NCBI RefSeq assembly: GCF_003050615.1
Contig: NZ_NWBU01000016.1
Location: 95,084-159,083, forward strand
Direction: 5' to 3'
DNA length: 64,000 nucleotides
Origin: Sphingomonas oleivorans
GTDB lineage: Bacteria > Pseudomonadota > Alphaproteobacteria > Sphingomonadales > Sphingomonadaceae
Shown here: piece by piece, positions 26,348 to 35,909 of the stretch
Numbering within the stretch: the stretch's first letter is position 1
Layout: each line of letters starts with the position of its first letter
Notes under the pieces: generated by a model
The model's input: only the letters and a program-made list of their open reading frames with translations
Database searches by the model: none
Told to the model about the DNA's origin: nothing
Program-made: the position numbers and the translations under genes

Positions 26348-27808
26348 CTATTCCGGCTTGCTGGAAGCGCGATAGTCCAGCGGCGGCTTGCGGTCGCCGA
26401 CCAGAGCCTTGTAGCGGAACTGAGGTCCGCGCCGCTTCTCGAACTCGGCCTTGGCAGCGGCTATTTCGTCCGGGCTGCGAAAGAGCTCGGCCGCGGCGAG
26501 TGCGAGCGTCTTGGCGGCCACCACGGCACCCTTCACCCCGATGCTGCTGCCCGCCGCCGCAACATTCTGCCAGCTATGGCCGGCTGATCCGGGAACGAAG
26601 GTCGCGGTCGACAGGCCGACGGTGGGCGTGACCCAGCTGATATCGGCAACGTCGGTCGACGCGAAACCATCGGTGCCGATCACCGCCGGCTGAATCTCGC
26701 CGACCGTCGACAAGGCCGGGGCACCTGGCGGGAGGGTCTTCTGGATCGCGGCACCAAAGGCTTGTTCCTGCGCGGTCCATTGTATCCCGCCCACCCGGCG
26801 CAGATTGCGATCCATTACCGCCATCAACGCGGCATTCGGCAGGAGGCTGTAGACGCCGCCGGTCTGCTCGAACTCCATCCTGGTGTCTGTGCCGAGCGCC
26901 GCGCCCTCGGCGGCCTTCTTTACCCGATCCATGACGGTCACGACGATATTCGGATCGGTATGGCGGACATAATAATAGACTTCGGCGAAGTCAGGGACGA
27001 CGTTCGGGGCCTTGCCTCCATCGGTGATGACATAGTGGATGCGGGTGCGATCGGGCACATGCTCGCGCATCAGATTGACCATGGCATTCATCGCCTCGAC
27101 CGCGTCGAGCGCGGAGCGGCCTTTGTCCGGCGCGGCGGCGGCATGGGAGGATGCCCCGCGGAACCGGAACTTGCCGCTGATATTGGCCATGGACGGGCCC
27201 TGCGCCGCCGAATTGGCGTTGCCGGGATGCCAATGCAACGTCACGTCGACATCGCCGAACAGGCCGTCGCGGACCTGATAGACCTTGCCCGATCCACCCT
27301 CTTCCGCCGGCGTGCCATAGACGCGCAATTCGCCTGCCACCTTGTTGCGGATCATCCACTCCTTCGTGGCGATCGCCGCGGCGGACGAAGCCGCCCCGAA
27401 CAGATTATGGCCGCAGCCATGCCCCGCCGCCTGCCCGAATGGCTGCCGTTCCGCCGCAGCCGCCTGCGACAGACCGGGCAGAGCATCATATTCCGCCAAT
27501 ATGGCGATCACCGGCCCGGCACCATTGCGATAGCTTGCCACAAATGCGGTCGGCTCGCCCGCGACGCCCGACTTCACGGTGAAGCCGGCGGCCTGCAGTT
27601 GCTGTTGCAGCAGAGCCGAACTGCGTGTTTCCTGATAGCCGACTTCGGCGAAGTTCCAGATCTTCAGCGCGGTGTCGCCGAGCTGCTCGGCATCGCGGTC
27701 GACCGCGGCGACGAGCTGGGTCTGGTCGCTTGCCTCCAGGCCTTGCGCCTGCACCGGCAGCGCCGCGGCGGCCATTGCCAGGACGGCGGCCTTCATGATT
27801 GAGGTCAT
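26348..27808 (-). CDS. Exported M20-family amidohydrolase (AbgB-like)
   Basis: The protein of 486 residues has a signal peptide (MTSIMKAAVLAMAAAALPVQAQG) and an M20 metallopeptidase domain with dimerisation insert. Visible motifs are ILAEYDALPG, GHGCGHN with metal ligands, TPAEEGGSGK with the catalytic Glu, and LHWHPGN. This family includes AbgB, which cleaves p-aminobenzoyl-glutamate, and amidohydrolases acting on N-acyl amino acids or indole conjugates. The ATG at 27808 follows GGAAGGA; an in-frame ATG at 27832 would add 8 residues before the signal peptide. It lies 23 bp downstream of a TonB receptor, which probably imports its substrate into the periplasm. The precise amide is unknown. 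Confidence 0.87.
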   Translation of the reverse strand: MTSIMKAAVLAMAAAALPVQAQGLEASDQTQLVAAVDRDAEQLGDTALKIWNFAEVGYQETRSSALLQQQLQAAGFTVKSGVAGEPTAFVASYRNGAGPVIAILAEYDALPGLSQAAAAERQPFGQAAGHGCGHNLFGAASSAAAIATKEWMIRNKVAGELRVYGTPAEEGGSGKVYQVRDGLFGDVDVTLHWHPGNANSAAQGPSMANISGKFRFRGASSHAAAAPDKGRSALDAVEAMNAMVNLMREHVPDRTRIHYVITDGGKAPNVVPDFAEVYYYVRHTDPNIVVTVMDRVKKAAEGAALGTDTRMEFEQTGGVYSLLPNAALMAVMDRNLRRVGGIQWTAQEQAFGAAIQKTLPPGAPALSTVGEIQPAVIGTDGFASTDVADISWVTPTVGLSTATFVPGSAGHSWQNVAAAGSSIGVKGAVVAAKTLALAAAELFRSPDEIAAAKAEFEKRRGPQFRYKALVGDRKPPLDYRASSKPE

Positions 27809-27831
27809 GGTCTTTCCTTCCGTCCCGTCCA

Positions 27832-30800
27832 TCAGAACGACTTGGTGATGCCGACGAAGAAATAGCGTCCGATCACGTCATAATTCTGCGCGTCGAAATT
27901 GCCCTGCTCGTCGCCGACCTGGGGCGGTTCGCGGTTGAACAGGTTGGTCACCCCGACACGCAGCTCGGTTTCCGCCGGCAGATCCACCCGCGCATTGAGA
28001 TCGAAGACATTATATGCCTTCACGCCGCGGGTCGTGCTGGTCGGCGTCACCACACGGGCGGATGCGATCATCTTGTCGATATAACGCCAGCGCAGCCCGA
28101 TGCTGGCAGGACCGAAGCTATAGGTGGCCGATGTGATCGCCTTCCAGCGGGGATGCGCGGTGCCGGCCGTGCTCTCCACCCCGGTGCCGATGCTGCCAGC
28201 ATAGTCATATATCGGCGCGCCCGGCAGCGACTGGATCTTGAAGCTGTCGAGATAGCTGACTGCGGTGTTGAGGGCGAGCGTTCCGCTGTCGGAGCCGATC
28301 CCGATATCCGCCAAGTCGAAGCGCCAGTCGAACTGCATGTCGATACCGGATACGTCGAACCGTCCCAGGTTGAGCAGCGGCTGTACGGGGTTGACCGGCA
28401 CACCGTTGGACGTGTTGCGGGTCAGCAAGGAGCAGTAATAATTGTTAGGGTCATATGTCGGGTTGTTGTCGCCCGAGTTGAAGCAGAATTGGATTCCACG
28501 GGCGATCGACAGCGGGCCGACCGCATCGGCCACCTTGATCTTGTAGAAATCGACCGACAGCGACATGCGCCGGAAGACGGGGTTCTGCAGCGGAGACTGA
28601 ATGACGGCCCCGACCGAATAGGTATCGGCCTTCTCCTCCTCCAGATCGGGATTGCCCCCGGTCAAGGCAAAGACCTGCGCGGTGCCCAGCTGATAGCTGT
28701 CGATGATCGCAGTCGGAATACCCTGCGCCAGGCAGAGCGCACGCACCTGGGCGGCGTTCGCACCGCGACGATAGGAGGAGCGTACGTCGCACGGATCGCC
28801 ATTGGTGGTCGTCGCCGACGGATTGCCGATCGCGACGCTGCCGGTGGAAACCGGCGCATAGAGCTCACCGACGCTGGGGGCCCGGATCGCGCGATTATAA
28901 CCGCCGCGCAGCCGCAGCGGCTCGAACACGCGCCAGTCGAAGTCGGCCTTGTAGGTGTGCACGCCCCCGATCGAGCTGTAATCGGAATAGCGATAGCCCA
29001 GATCGAGGTTGAACTCCTGCACGAGCGGCAGATCCTTCAGCACCGGCACCAGCAACTCGGCATAAAGTTCGGAGGTATCGACCGACCCGTTCGCGGCGCG
29101 CAGCACGCTATATCCCAATATGTCGCTGGTGCCGTCCGGCTGCGATAATTGCGTGTCCGGCGTGAAGCCGTAGTTGTTGTAGCGATAGTCGGCGCCCGCC
29201 GCGAAGCGCACCTCGCCTGCCGGCAGCTCGAACAGGCCGCCCTGGATGCCGCCCTCAACCGTACGCTGCTTCAGTTCGTTGGTGTTGAGCGTACGACGCG
29301 AGATGTAGTTGATGCAGTCCTGCGATGGAGTGAGGTTTCCGAACGGATTGAACCCGCCTGCGCAATATTCGGTGCCGCCGGTCGGACTGTTGAGCAGCCG
29401 GGCGACCGCGGAGGCGCTGGCACCGCCGGTCTGCTCGTTCGCGAACTTGGCACGGCTGATGCTGCCGTAAAGATCCCACGTCCAGTCGTGGATCCCGAGC
29501 TTTCCGGACGCGCCGGCGGTCAGCTGATAGACATCATATTCATAGCGCTGGAAGCGCGGGCCGAGAATGTTGAACGCCTTGTAGAAGGTGACGGGCGCAC
29601 CCGGATTCGGCCGTGACGCCAGGATCGACTGAAAGGCTGGCGAGATATACGGATTGGTGACGGGAACGCTCAGTCCATAGACATTCGACGCCAAGGTCGG
29701 GTTCGAGATACCGAGCGAATCGTAGCTGGTGTAGCTGAACTGCGCGAACGTCTTGATGGCATCGGTCACGTCATAATCGACCTTGCCGAAGACCGAATAG
29801 CGGTTCAGGTCCGACTGTAGCGAGCTTCCGGTATAGCCGAAGTTCACCTGCTGGCTGTTGGTGCCGCTATTGACGATATAGGCATCGTCGGTCTCGGGAT
29901 CGCGGAAGTTCAGGACAGGTACGCCTGCGGTGCTGAACAGGGTCTGGTCGCTATTGAATCCGATCTGCCCCGTATAGCGGCCGGCAGCATTGCCGGTAAG
30001 CGGCCGCGTACCATAGCTTCCCACGAACACATTGTTGACGGCCGCCAGCGTCGGCAGGTTGGCGCCGAACAACGCCGTTCCCTGCGGGATGGTGCTCAGC
30101 CCCGGTGTGGTGCTGCGGAAGACATAATAATCGCGCTCATTCTGCAGCGCGCGATCGCGCTTGGTATAGTCGAGCGACAGCACTGCGCTGCCCCGGCCGT
30201 CCGCGAATTCGCCGCCGACCGTTCCGGTAATGCGCGTGGAATCGCCGTCGCCATAGTCGCTGAGACCATATTGGCCGCTCAGCTCGACGCCCTCGAAGCT
30301 GCGCTTCAACCGGAAGTTGACCACGCCCGCGGTCGCGTCGGATCCATAAGTGGTGGATGCCCCGCCGGTGATGACTTCGATATTTTCTATCAGCGCTTCG
30401 GGAATGATGTTGAGATCGACCGAGCCATCCGGATTGGACGGCTGCAACCGGCGCCCGTCGAGCAGGAGCAGCGTACGCTTGGATCCCAGGCCGCGCAGGC
30501 TCGCATAGGCCTGCCCACCGTTCAAGCCAGTGCTCGTGCTACCGCCATTTCCCTGGCCGAACGAGCCGGTAAATTGCGGCAGCTCGGACAGCGCCTTCTC
30601 CATCGTCACCCGGCCGCTATTCTGGAAAGCGTCCTGCGACAGCGACACGATCGGGCTGTTGGCGACATAATCGGGCCGGGCGATGCGCGATCCGGTGATG
30701 ACGATCTCGCCCGATGGCTCGGCTGCCGGCTCAGCGGCGGTCGCCGACGGATTGGCTTCGGCCGGAACGGTCTGGGCGCTCGCCAGGGTGGCCGTCAACG

Positions 30801-30855
30801 CACCATAGGCACAGCTACCGGCCAGCAGCCAGCGAAAAGCAGGTCGCGATGTCAT
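27832..30855 (-). CDS. TonB-dependent outer-membrane receptor of the M20/M14 peptidase cluster
   Basis: The 1007-residue receptor has a signal peptide cleaved after ATLASAQ. The plug domain begins at EIVITGSRIARPD and contains LRGLGSKRTLLLLDGRRL and GGASTTYGSDATAGVVNF, followed by a long barrel ending GITKSF with terminal Phe. The ATG at 30855 has GGGGGAT upstream and starts the signal peptide. It lies between two exported hydrolases (M20 downstream, M14 upstream), so peptides or amino-acid conjugates are the likely cargo. A terminator at 30941-30979 ends the M14 transcript, so this gene probably has its own promoter in 30856-30940. Confidence 0.9.
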   Translation of the reverse strand: MTSRPAFRWLLAGSCAYGALTATLASAQTVPAEANPSATAAEPAAEPSGEIVITGSRIARPDYVANSPIVSLSQDAFQNSGRVTMEKALSELPQFTGSFGQGNGGSTSTGLNGGQAYASLRGLGSKRTLLLLDGRRLQPSNPDGSVDLNIIPEALIENIEVITGGASTTYGSDATAGVVNFRLKRSFEGVELSGQYGLSDYGDGDSTRITGTVGGEFADGRGSAVLSLDYTKRDRALQNERDYYVFRSTTPGLSTIPQGTALFGANLPTLAAVNNVFVGSYGTRPLTGNAAGRYTGQIGFNSDQTLFSTAGVPVLNFRDPETDDAYIVNSGTNSQQVNFGYTGSSLQSDLNRYSVFGKVDYDVTDAIKTFAQFSYTSYDSLGISNPTLASNVYGLSVPVTNPYISPAFQSILASRPNPGAPVTFYKAFNILGPRFQRYEYDVYQLTAGASGKLGIHDWTWDLYGSISRAKFANEQTGGASASAVARLLNSPTGGTEYCAGGFNPFGNLTPSQDCINYISRRTLNTNELKQRTVEGGIQGGLFELPAGEVRFAAGADYRYNNYGFTPDTQLSQPDGTSDILGYSVLRAANGSVDTSELYAELLVPVLKDLPLVQEFNLDLGYRYSDYSSIGGVHTYKADFDWRVFEPLRLRGGYNRAIRAPSVGELYAPVSTGSVAIGNPSATTTNGDPCDVRSSYRRGANAAQVRALCLAQGIPTAIIDSYQLGTAQVFALTGGNPDLEEEKADTYSVGAVIQSPLQNPVFRRMSLSVDFYKIKVADAVGPLSIARGIQFCFNSGDNNPTYDPNNYYCSLLTRNTSNGVPVNPVQPLLNLGRFDVSGIDMQFDWRFDLADIGIGSDSGTLALNTAVSYLDSFKIQSLPGAPIYDYAGSIGTGVESTAGTAHPRWKAITSATYSFGPASIGLRWRYIDKMIASARVVTPTSTTRGVKAYNVFDLNARVDLPAETELRVGVTNLFNREPPQVGDEQGNFDAQNYDVIGRYFFVGITKSF

Positions 30856-30940
30856 GTTCAAATCCCCCGATATGGCCGCATTGCTGCGGGCTCCCATCCG
30901 AAAGACGCAGCCTTTCCGGCTGCCCTCACCTCTTCGACAC

Positions 30941-30979
30941 GAAAAAAGAAAGGGGCCGGAACCTTTCGGCTCCGACCCC
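30941..30979 (-). terminator. Rho-independent terminator after the M14 carboxypeptidase gene
   Basis: Read on the minus strand, a 12-pair stem (GGGGTCGGAGCC with GGTTCCGGCCCC, two G-U pairs) closes a GAAA tetraloop and is followed by TTTCTTTTTT. It lies 25 bp beyond the M14 stop and separates that transcript from the receptor gene. Confidence 0.88.
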
Positions 30980-31003
30980 ATCATCCGGATCGAGAAACAG
31001 CGG

Positions 31004-33820
31004 TCAGCGGGTGGCGGCCACCGCCGGCCCGTAAAGCAGGCCGTTGAAGAGGAATTTGAACGTCGCATAGGGCTGTGCCCGCTGCACGACCTCCGGCCCC
31101 ATCACGAACAGCTTGCCGCGGCCGATGTCGACATCGGCAACCGCCGTCGTGCCCTGCAACTTCTCCTGGCCCAGCGCCCATCCGCTGCGCAGCGGCCTGG
31201 GCTGATCGAACCAAGATATGCGCGCCACGCCCGCCGCGTCGCCGACCGTGCGGAAGGATTGGCTGCGATCGAAGAACAGGTCGACTTCCGCCGGCATTCC
31301 ATAAGCGAGCGGCTGGGCGGAATCGACCTTCGCACGAAGCAGCGCCCCGGGAATGAAGAACTCCTTGGTATCGAGCTTCTCGACCTTTCCAGCGGTCTCC
31401 TTGACGAGAGCGGGCTGCAGCGGCGCTTTCAACAGCGGCGCCAGGCGGGTCGCGCCGCCGATCGTCACGACGGTCCCTCCAGCACGGGCAAATGCATCGA
31501 TCTGCGGCACGGTCCGATCGTCGCTCACCTTGCCCAGCCAGGGGCGATAGGCCGCCGGAATATCCTCCGGCTTCGGCATCGAGCTCTCCCGGCCCGCGCG
31601 GTACGGACCGTTGGCCGGCGCAGGCACGGTGCCGTCGGAAAAGAGCAGCACGTCGAACTTGGCGTTCAAATTCCCGGCATCGAGCTCCTGCGGATAGACG
31701 ACTTGGAACGGGAACTCGAACTGTTCGAGCAGCCAGCGCGTCCAGCCGGACGGCATCACTCCGCCATATTGATCGACCAGCCCGACCCGCACCGGCTTCA
31801 GCGCCAATGTCCTGCCCGCTGGCGCGCGCGCCACCGCGATCGCATCGATGCCCAGTTGCCGGACGGAAGCCGCGATGATCGGCTTGGCCGCAGCGGAGGC
31901 CGGAACCCAGATCGTGCCCGGTCCGAAGCTTTCGCCTGCCACGCGGGTCGGGCCTTCCAACCAGAATAGTGGCACGCCTGCCTTCAGCAGGCGATTGCTC
32001 AGGATGAAGCTGTTATTTGCGCGATGATCGATCAGCCAGCCGGCGCCGCCCTTGCCCTTGATGGCGCCGGGCGTGACCGCCAGCAGGTCCGGCACCCGCT
32101 CGAACGGGCCGTCGAAGCCATCCAGTATTCGGTCGAAGCCGATCCCCATCTGATAGGCGAGAGTATAGCCGGTCACATCATAGGGGGCCTTGGGCGGACC
32201 ACCCGGATATTCGACATCGTGCGGATGGTCTTGCGGCTCGAACATGTCGAGCACATGGGGACGATAGGCCTGCGCGGTCTTCACCACGAACGATCCCGCG
32301 GGATAGCGCTTGCCCGCGATCGTGAAGTCGGCGGTCGCACGCTCGACATCGACGCCCGTCTTGAACAGCGCGTTGAGAAACGTGACCACGGCAGGCATGT
32401 CTGCCTGGCCGGCGGGGATGATGTAGCCGCGCGGATCGCGCTTGGCGGGATCGCGCAATATCTTGTCGTAGAGCGCCGGATCCACCGAACCGCGCGCCCG
32501 CGCGGGCTCGACCGGGGTTGCCGGCGCAGTCGCGCCCGCGGACGATGTCTTGGAGGCGCCGGCAGTCTTCACCGCATCCACATCGGCGGGAGTCACGGTC
32601 CAGCTGTCGCGATTGCCGCGCGCGATGCCGTTCGCACCCATCCTGTAGATGTTGAACAACAGCCGCTCGCGGTTGCGAGACGCATAATCCAGCACGGCGC
32701 GATCGAGCGACCACTGATATTCCAGGCTGTCGCGAAGATGCCATTCGCCCGGCGCAACCGGCAACGGTTCGTCATTGCGGGCGAGCTGCGTGTCGGGGAT
32801 CAGCGGGATATTCTCGGGCGTCGGGCCGCCGATGATCTCCGTCAGCAGTCCGATCGAATTGTGGAAATAGGCGACCGATCGCTCCATGCCGTTATGCCAG
32901 GTCGAATAGGGCGCGGCGCTGCGCATGCCGGATCCGGGCTTATTCTCCGCAAGCAACCGGCTGTGCATCGCCGATCCGACTTCGCTCAGCTCGGTCATCA
33001 CGATCGGGTCATAATTGAAGTTGAACGGATCGCGGAACGGAGGCACGAACACGATCATTCCCGCAGGTCCGGTCTGGTGCTGGTTGAAGACGATCTGTGG
33101 AAACCATTCGCGAAACAGCACGCGATTGATGTTGGTCGTCTCCGGCATCTGCGACATGTAGGAATCGCGGTTGTTATCGTGCCCGATATATTTCTGGTAC
33201 AGCCGCGGTATGGAGCGGAACTCGCGCTTCTTCGGATCGGCCTCGCGCATATACCAGTCGGCGACGAGCTCGAGCCCATCGGGATTGGCTTGCGCGAAGA
33301 GGATGATGGTGTCATCCAGGATGCGCCGGGTTTCGGCATCGTCCATCGTCAGCATGCGATAAAGCACCTGAATCTGGCTCTGCGTCGTGACGGTTTCCGT
33401 CGCGTGCATCCCCGCATCGATCCAGACGACCGCCTTGCCTTCCTTCGCTAGGGCCTGCGCCTGCTCCGATGTCAGGCCTTCGGCCTTGGCCAGCCGGCGC
33501 GCAATGTCGCGATAATGATCGAGCCTGGCAAGGTTCGCGGGCGACGACACGATCGCCATCCATTGGGAGCGGCCCTCCGCCGACTTCCCGATGTCGACGA
33601 GCTTCATGCGGGTCGATTGCTGCGCGAGTTGCTTCAGATAGGCTTCATATTGGGTATAATTGGCCAGGAAATAATCGCTGCCCGGATCCTGCGGAAAGGC
33701 CTTGGCCGGAGGGGTGATTGCCGCAAGTTCCGCCTGGGCCTGCGCATGAGCAGGCATTTGCTGTCCCGCCATCAGCGCCATCGCCGCCGCGCCGAGCAGC
33801 ATCCCTCGCGTCATCATCAT
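31004..33820 (-). CDS. Exported M14-family zinc carboxypeptidase
   Basis: The 938-residue protein has a signal peptide ending AHAQA. The N-terminal M14 domain carries His139 and Glu142 in AGMHATE as zinc ligands, the HDNNRDSY substrate-binding stretch (about 214-221), His248 in NQHQTGP and the catalytic Glu328 in LLTEIIGG. The last 500 residues form a region commonly attached to large bacterial M14 proteins and contain GGxTRLAPLL-like segments that recall a glutamine-amidotransferase-like fold. It probably trims C-terminal residues from peptides or conjugates in the periplasm or outside. Three ATG codons in a row start the gene, with AGGGGG upstream. A terminator follows its stop. Confidence 0.88.
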   Translation of the reverse strand: MMMTRGMLLGAAAMALMAGQQMPAHAQAQAELAAITPPAKAFPQDPGSDYFLANYTQYEAYLKQLAQQSTRMKLVDIGKSAEGRSQWMAIVSSPANLARLDHYRDIARRLAKAEGLTSEQAQALAKEGKAVVWIDAGMHATETVTTQSQIQVLYRMLTMDDAETRRILDDTIILFAQANPDGLELVADWYMREADPKKREFRSIPRLYQKYIGHDNNRDSYMSQMPETTNINRVLFREWFPQIVFNQHQTGPAGMIVFVPPFRDPFNFNYDPIVMTELSEVGSAMHSRLLAENKPGSGMRSAAPYSTWHNGMERSVAYFHNSIGLLTEIIGGPTPENIPLIPDTQLARNDEPLPVAPGEWHLRDSLEYQWSLDRAVLDYASRNRERLLFNIYRMGANGIARGNRDSWTVTPADVDAVKTAGASKTSSAGATAPATPVEPARARGSVDPALYDKILRDPAKRDPRGYIIPAGQADMPAVVTFLNALFKTGVDVERATADFTIAGKRYPAGSFVVKTAQAYRPHVLDMFEPQDHPHDVEYPGGPPKAPYDVTGYTLAYQMGIGFDRILDGFDGPFERVPDLLAVTPGAIKGKGGAGWLIDHRANNSFILSNRLLKAGVPLFWLEGPTRVAGESFGPGTIWVPASAAAKPIIAASVRQLGIDAIAVARAPAGRTLALKPVRVGLVDQYGGVMPSGWTRWLLEQFEFPFQVVYPQELDAGNLNAKFDVLLFSDGTVPAPANGPYRAGRESSMPKPEDIPAAYRPWLGKVSDDRTVPQIDAFARAGGTVVTIGGATRLAPLLKAPLQPALVKETAGKVEKLDTKEFFIPGALLRAKVDSAQPLAYGMPAEVDLFFDRSQSFRTVGDAAGVARISWFDQPRPLRSGWALGQEKLQGTTAVADVDIGRGKLFVMGPEVVQRAQPYATFKFLFNGLLYGPAVAATR

Positions 33821-33932
33821 CCAACCCCCTCATCTGCAATGCGCCATCCGCGCCCGAACGATCGTCGCTCATGACGTGAGACGCAGCGCCCCCCACCCCC
33901 CTCAGCATCATCCTCGAGATGGCACGATTTTT

Positions 33933-35375
33933 TCAGCAGGGAAGAATATCGAAAGCCACCGTCAAGCGCGGCGCATCGCCGCCGAACTGCTCGGTCCCAT
34001 GCCAGAAATAGGATGGAAACAGCACCAGATGGCCAGGCTCCGGGCGGACATGATGCGTAGGCGGCAATATTGGGCGCGTCGGCACGCCAGGCCGACCGAA
34101 GGCAAGCCAGCCCTCATGCCCGCAGCCGATGGCCGGTGGCAACTCGACATGGAAGGCAGAGGATATCCATCCCTGCGGATGCACATGATCGACATGCCGT
34201 CCCCCGGGCTGCAGCAGAACCGACCATGCGCCGATAATCCGATATCCATTCCCGCGCCGGGCCCGCACCGGATCTCGCCCTTCGCCAAGCGCGTCGATAT
34301 GGCGCCGGATCGGCGCATCGAGTGCCCGGAACAATGCCTGGATGACAGGCGCTTCCGAACGGGTCAGATCCTGCTGCGTCTGGCTTCCGTGGCGAACCGA
34401 CTGATCGAGCGGATGCGTTCGCCAGACATGGAGCTCGCGCAAGGCTGCCGACAGGGCGACGAGGAACGCCTCGCGCGTTGCCCAACCGGTCGGCGCATCG
34501 ATAGGAGTCGAGGATATGAGGAGATCGGTATTGCAAAGCTCCTCGTAACGCGGGTCGCCCAGCAGGCGCCACGCGGTTGCGAGCAGGGCGAGCACGCCTT
34601 GATCGGCGGGTGCTGTCGCGAGCAGCCGCAGCGCGAGCTGCTCCGCCTCCCTCGCACGCCCGAGATGCAGCAGCGCCTCGATCGCGGCCCTGGCGGCATC
34701 CGGGGAATGCGGGGCCGTCCGTAACGCCGCGGTCGCATGCGCCAACTGCGTTTCGGACTCGCCGGTCGTGGCCGCGACCTGCGCCGCCGCGATAGAGAGC
34801 ATCGGCATGTCCGGCCATGATGCCAGCCCTGCGGCCAGCACTGCGGCCGCGCCGATATCGTTCCCTGCGCAGCGCAGGATCCGCGCTTTCACAAGCGTCA
34901 GTTCCGGCGTCGGCGAACGCGCCAGCACGTCATCGAGCGCCGAAGTCGCGGCGGCCATCTCGCCGGTTCGCATCCATCGCAGCTGCGCAAGATCGCGATG
35001 CGCGTCGACATAGCCGGGCCGCCTTGCCAGCGCCGCCCGGAATGCCCCGTCGGCTTCGTCGAGCCGCCCCACGCCCTGCAACGCGCGCGCAAGCACGAGC
35101 CATGTCTCGGGGGCATCCAGCCCCTTGGCAATCGCCCGTGACGCCGCCTCCACCGCTTCCGCGAAGCGCGACAGATCGCCCAGGGTCGCCGCAAGATTAT
35201 GCTCCGCGACGCCATTGTCCGGCTCCATGCGCACCGCCTGCAGATTGAGGGCGAGCGCGTCATCGAGCCGCCCCGCGGCTTTCAACGCCTTCGCCTCCCG
35301 GAGGAGCGCCGTCACCTGAGACGGTGCTTTGCGAAGCTGCGATCCGAACGGAATTCCCTTACGTCGATCCATCAT
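33933..35375 (-). CDS. TPR-repeat protein fused to a putative 2OG-Fe(II) oxygenase
   Basis: The 480-residue cytoplasmic protein has two parts. About residues 20-280 are helical TPR-type repeats (AKALKAAGRLDDALALNLQAV, GRLDEADGAFRAALARRPGYVDA). The C-terminal domain (about 370-480) resembles PF13759-type 2OG-Fe(II) oxygenases: HVDHVHPQGWISSAFHVELP (394-413), GWLAFGRPG (422-430), PGHLVLFPSYFWHGTEQF with His459, and Arg470 in RLTVAF. His397/His399, His459 and Arg470 are candidate iron and 2OG ligands. It would hydroxylate a protein, peptide or metabolite recognised by the TPR part. It lies 112 bp upstream of the M14 gene on the same strand. The substrate is unknown. Confidence 0.84.
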   Translation of the reverse strand: MMDRRKGIPFGSQLRKAPSQVTALLREAKALKAAGRLDDALALNLQAVRMEPDNGVAEHNLAATLGDLSRFAEAVEAASRAIAKGLDAPETWLVLARALQGVGRLDEADGAFRAALARRPGYVDAHRDLAQLRWMRTGEMAAATSALDDVLARSPTPELTLVKARILRCAGNDIGAAAVLAAGLASWPDMPMLSIAAAQVAATTGESETQLAHATAALRTAPHSPDAARAAIEALLHLGRAREAEQLALRLLATAPADQGVLALLATAWRLLGDPRYEELCNTDLLISSTPIDAPTGWATREAFLVALSAALRELHVWRTHPLDQSVRHGSQTQQDLTRSEAPVIQALFRALDAPIRRHIDALGEGRDPVRARRGNGYRIIGAWSVLLQPGGRHVDHVHPQGWISSAFHVELPPAIGCGHEGWLAFGRPGVPTRPILPPTHHVRPEPGHLVLFPSYFWHGTEQFGGDAPRLTVAFDILPC

Positions 35376-35481
35376 GCGGCATCATGCATGGTTCAGCATG
35401 GGCTGTCATTGGCTTGTGAGATCGGATGGAGTCGCGGCATGAGCCTCCAGCACATCCAGACTTAGTTCCCCAGCCGCCGTT

Positions 35482-35650
35482 GGTCCGGCCATGTCCGGGA
35501 TCGAGCGTCGGTGCGATGGTCTCGTCAGCGAACAGCTTCGGCGAACGTTTCAGATGGCCGAGCAGATGATCGCGCAGCAGCGTCAGCCACCATGGTAATC
35601 TAGCATTGTGAGCAGTCGGCCCCATCCGTTCCACGGCTAGCCAAGATCGG
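35482..35650 (-). pseudogene. IS66-family transposase (TnpC) remnant
   Basis: In the minus-strand frame around 35482-35592 the translation contains LLGHLKRSPKLFADET followed by APTLDPGHGRT. This strongly resembles the conserved core of IS66 transposases (LFADET, VLDPGRGRT) around the first catalytic Asp. Upstream the similarity fades (LAVERMGP), downstream it is lost at GGWGTKSG, and there is no full-length frame. It is therefore an internal fragment of a decayed insertion element. It accounts for most of the 331-bp gap between the TPR-oxygenase gene and tRNA-Gln. No terminal inverted repeats are visible. Confidence 0.7.
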
Positions 35651-35707
35651 GCGCCGACAAGACTCTCATGGACGACCGGAGCCTCGCCATCGTTGTCGAT
35701 GAGAAAC

Positions 35708-35782
35708 TGGCTGGGGCGGCAGGATTCGAACCTGCGAATGCCGGTACCAAAAACCGGTGCCTTACCGCTTGGCGACGCCCCA
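35708..35782 (-). tRNA. trnQ: tRNA-Gln (anticodon TTG)
   Basis: On the minus strand the sequence folds as a 75-nt tRNA: acceptor TGGGGCG/CGCCCCA, D-arm GCC-AAGCGGTAA-GGC, and anticodon stem CCGGT/ACCGG with loop TTTTGGT giving anticodon TTG. The T-arm is GCAGG-TTCGAAT-CCTGC, the discriminator is G, and CCA is encoded at 35710-35708. Confidence 0.97.
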
Positions 35783-35909
35783 GCATGGGCGATGGGCGGC
35801 CCTTATAGTCAGGAAGGGCGCGGTGGGAAGCCTTGTCGAAACGGAGAATGAAACAACCGGCCCGCGAGGCTATCCCGACTGGGCCGGCTTCCGCCGCGAC
35901 GACGCCGCC

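Noticed and set aside
35359..35481. Extension of the IS66 fragment towards the TPR-oxygenase gene
   Set aside because: After the DPGHGRT motif the translation no longer resembles a transposase, so the remnant was limited to the recognisable part.
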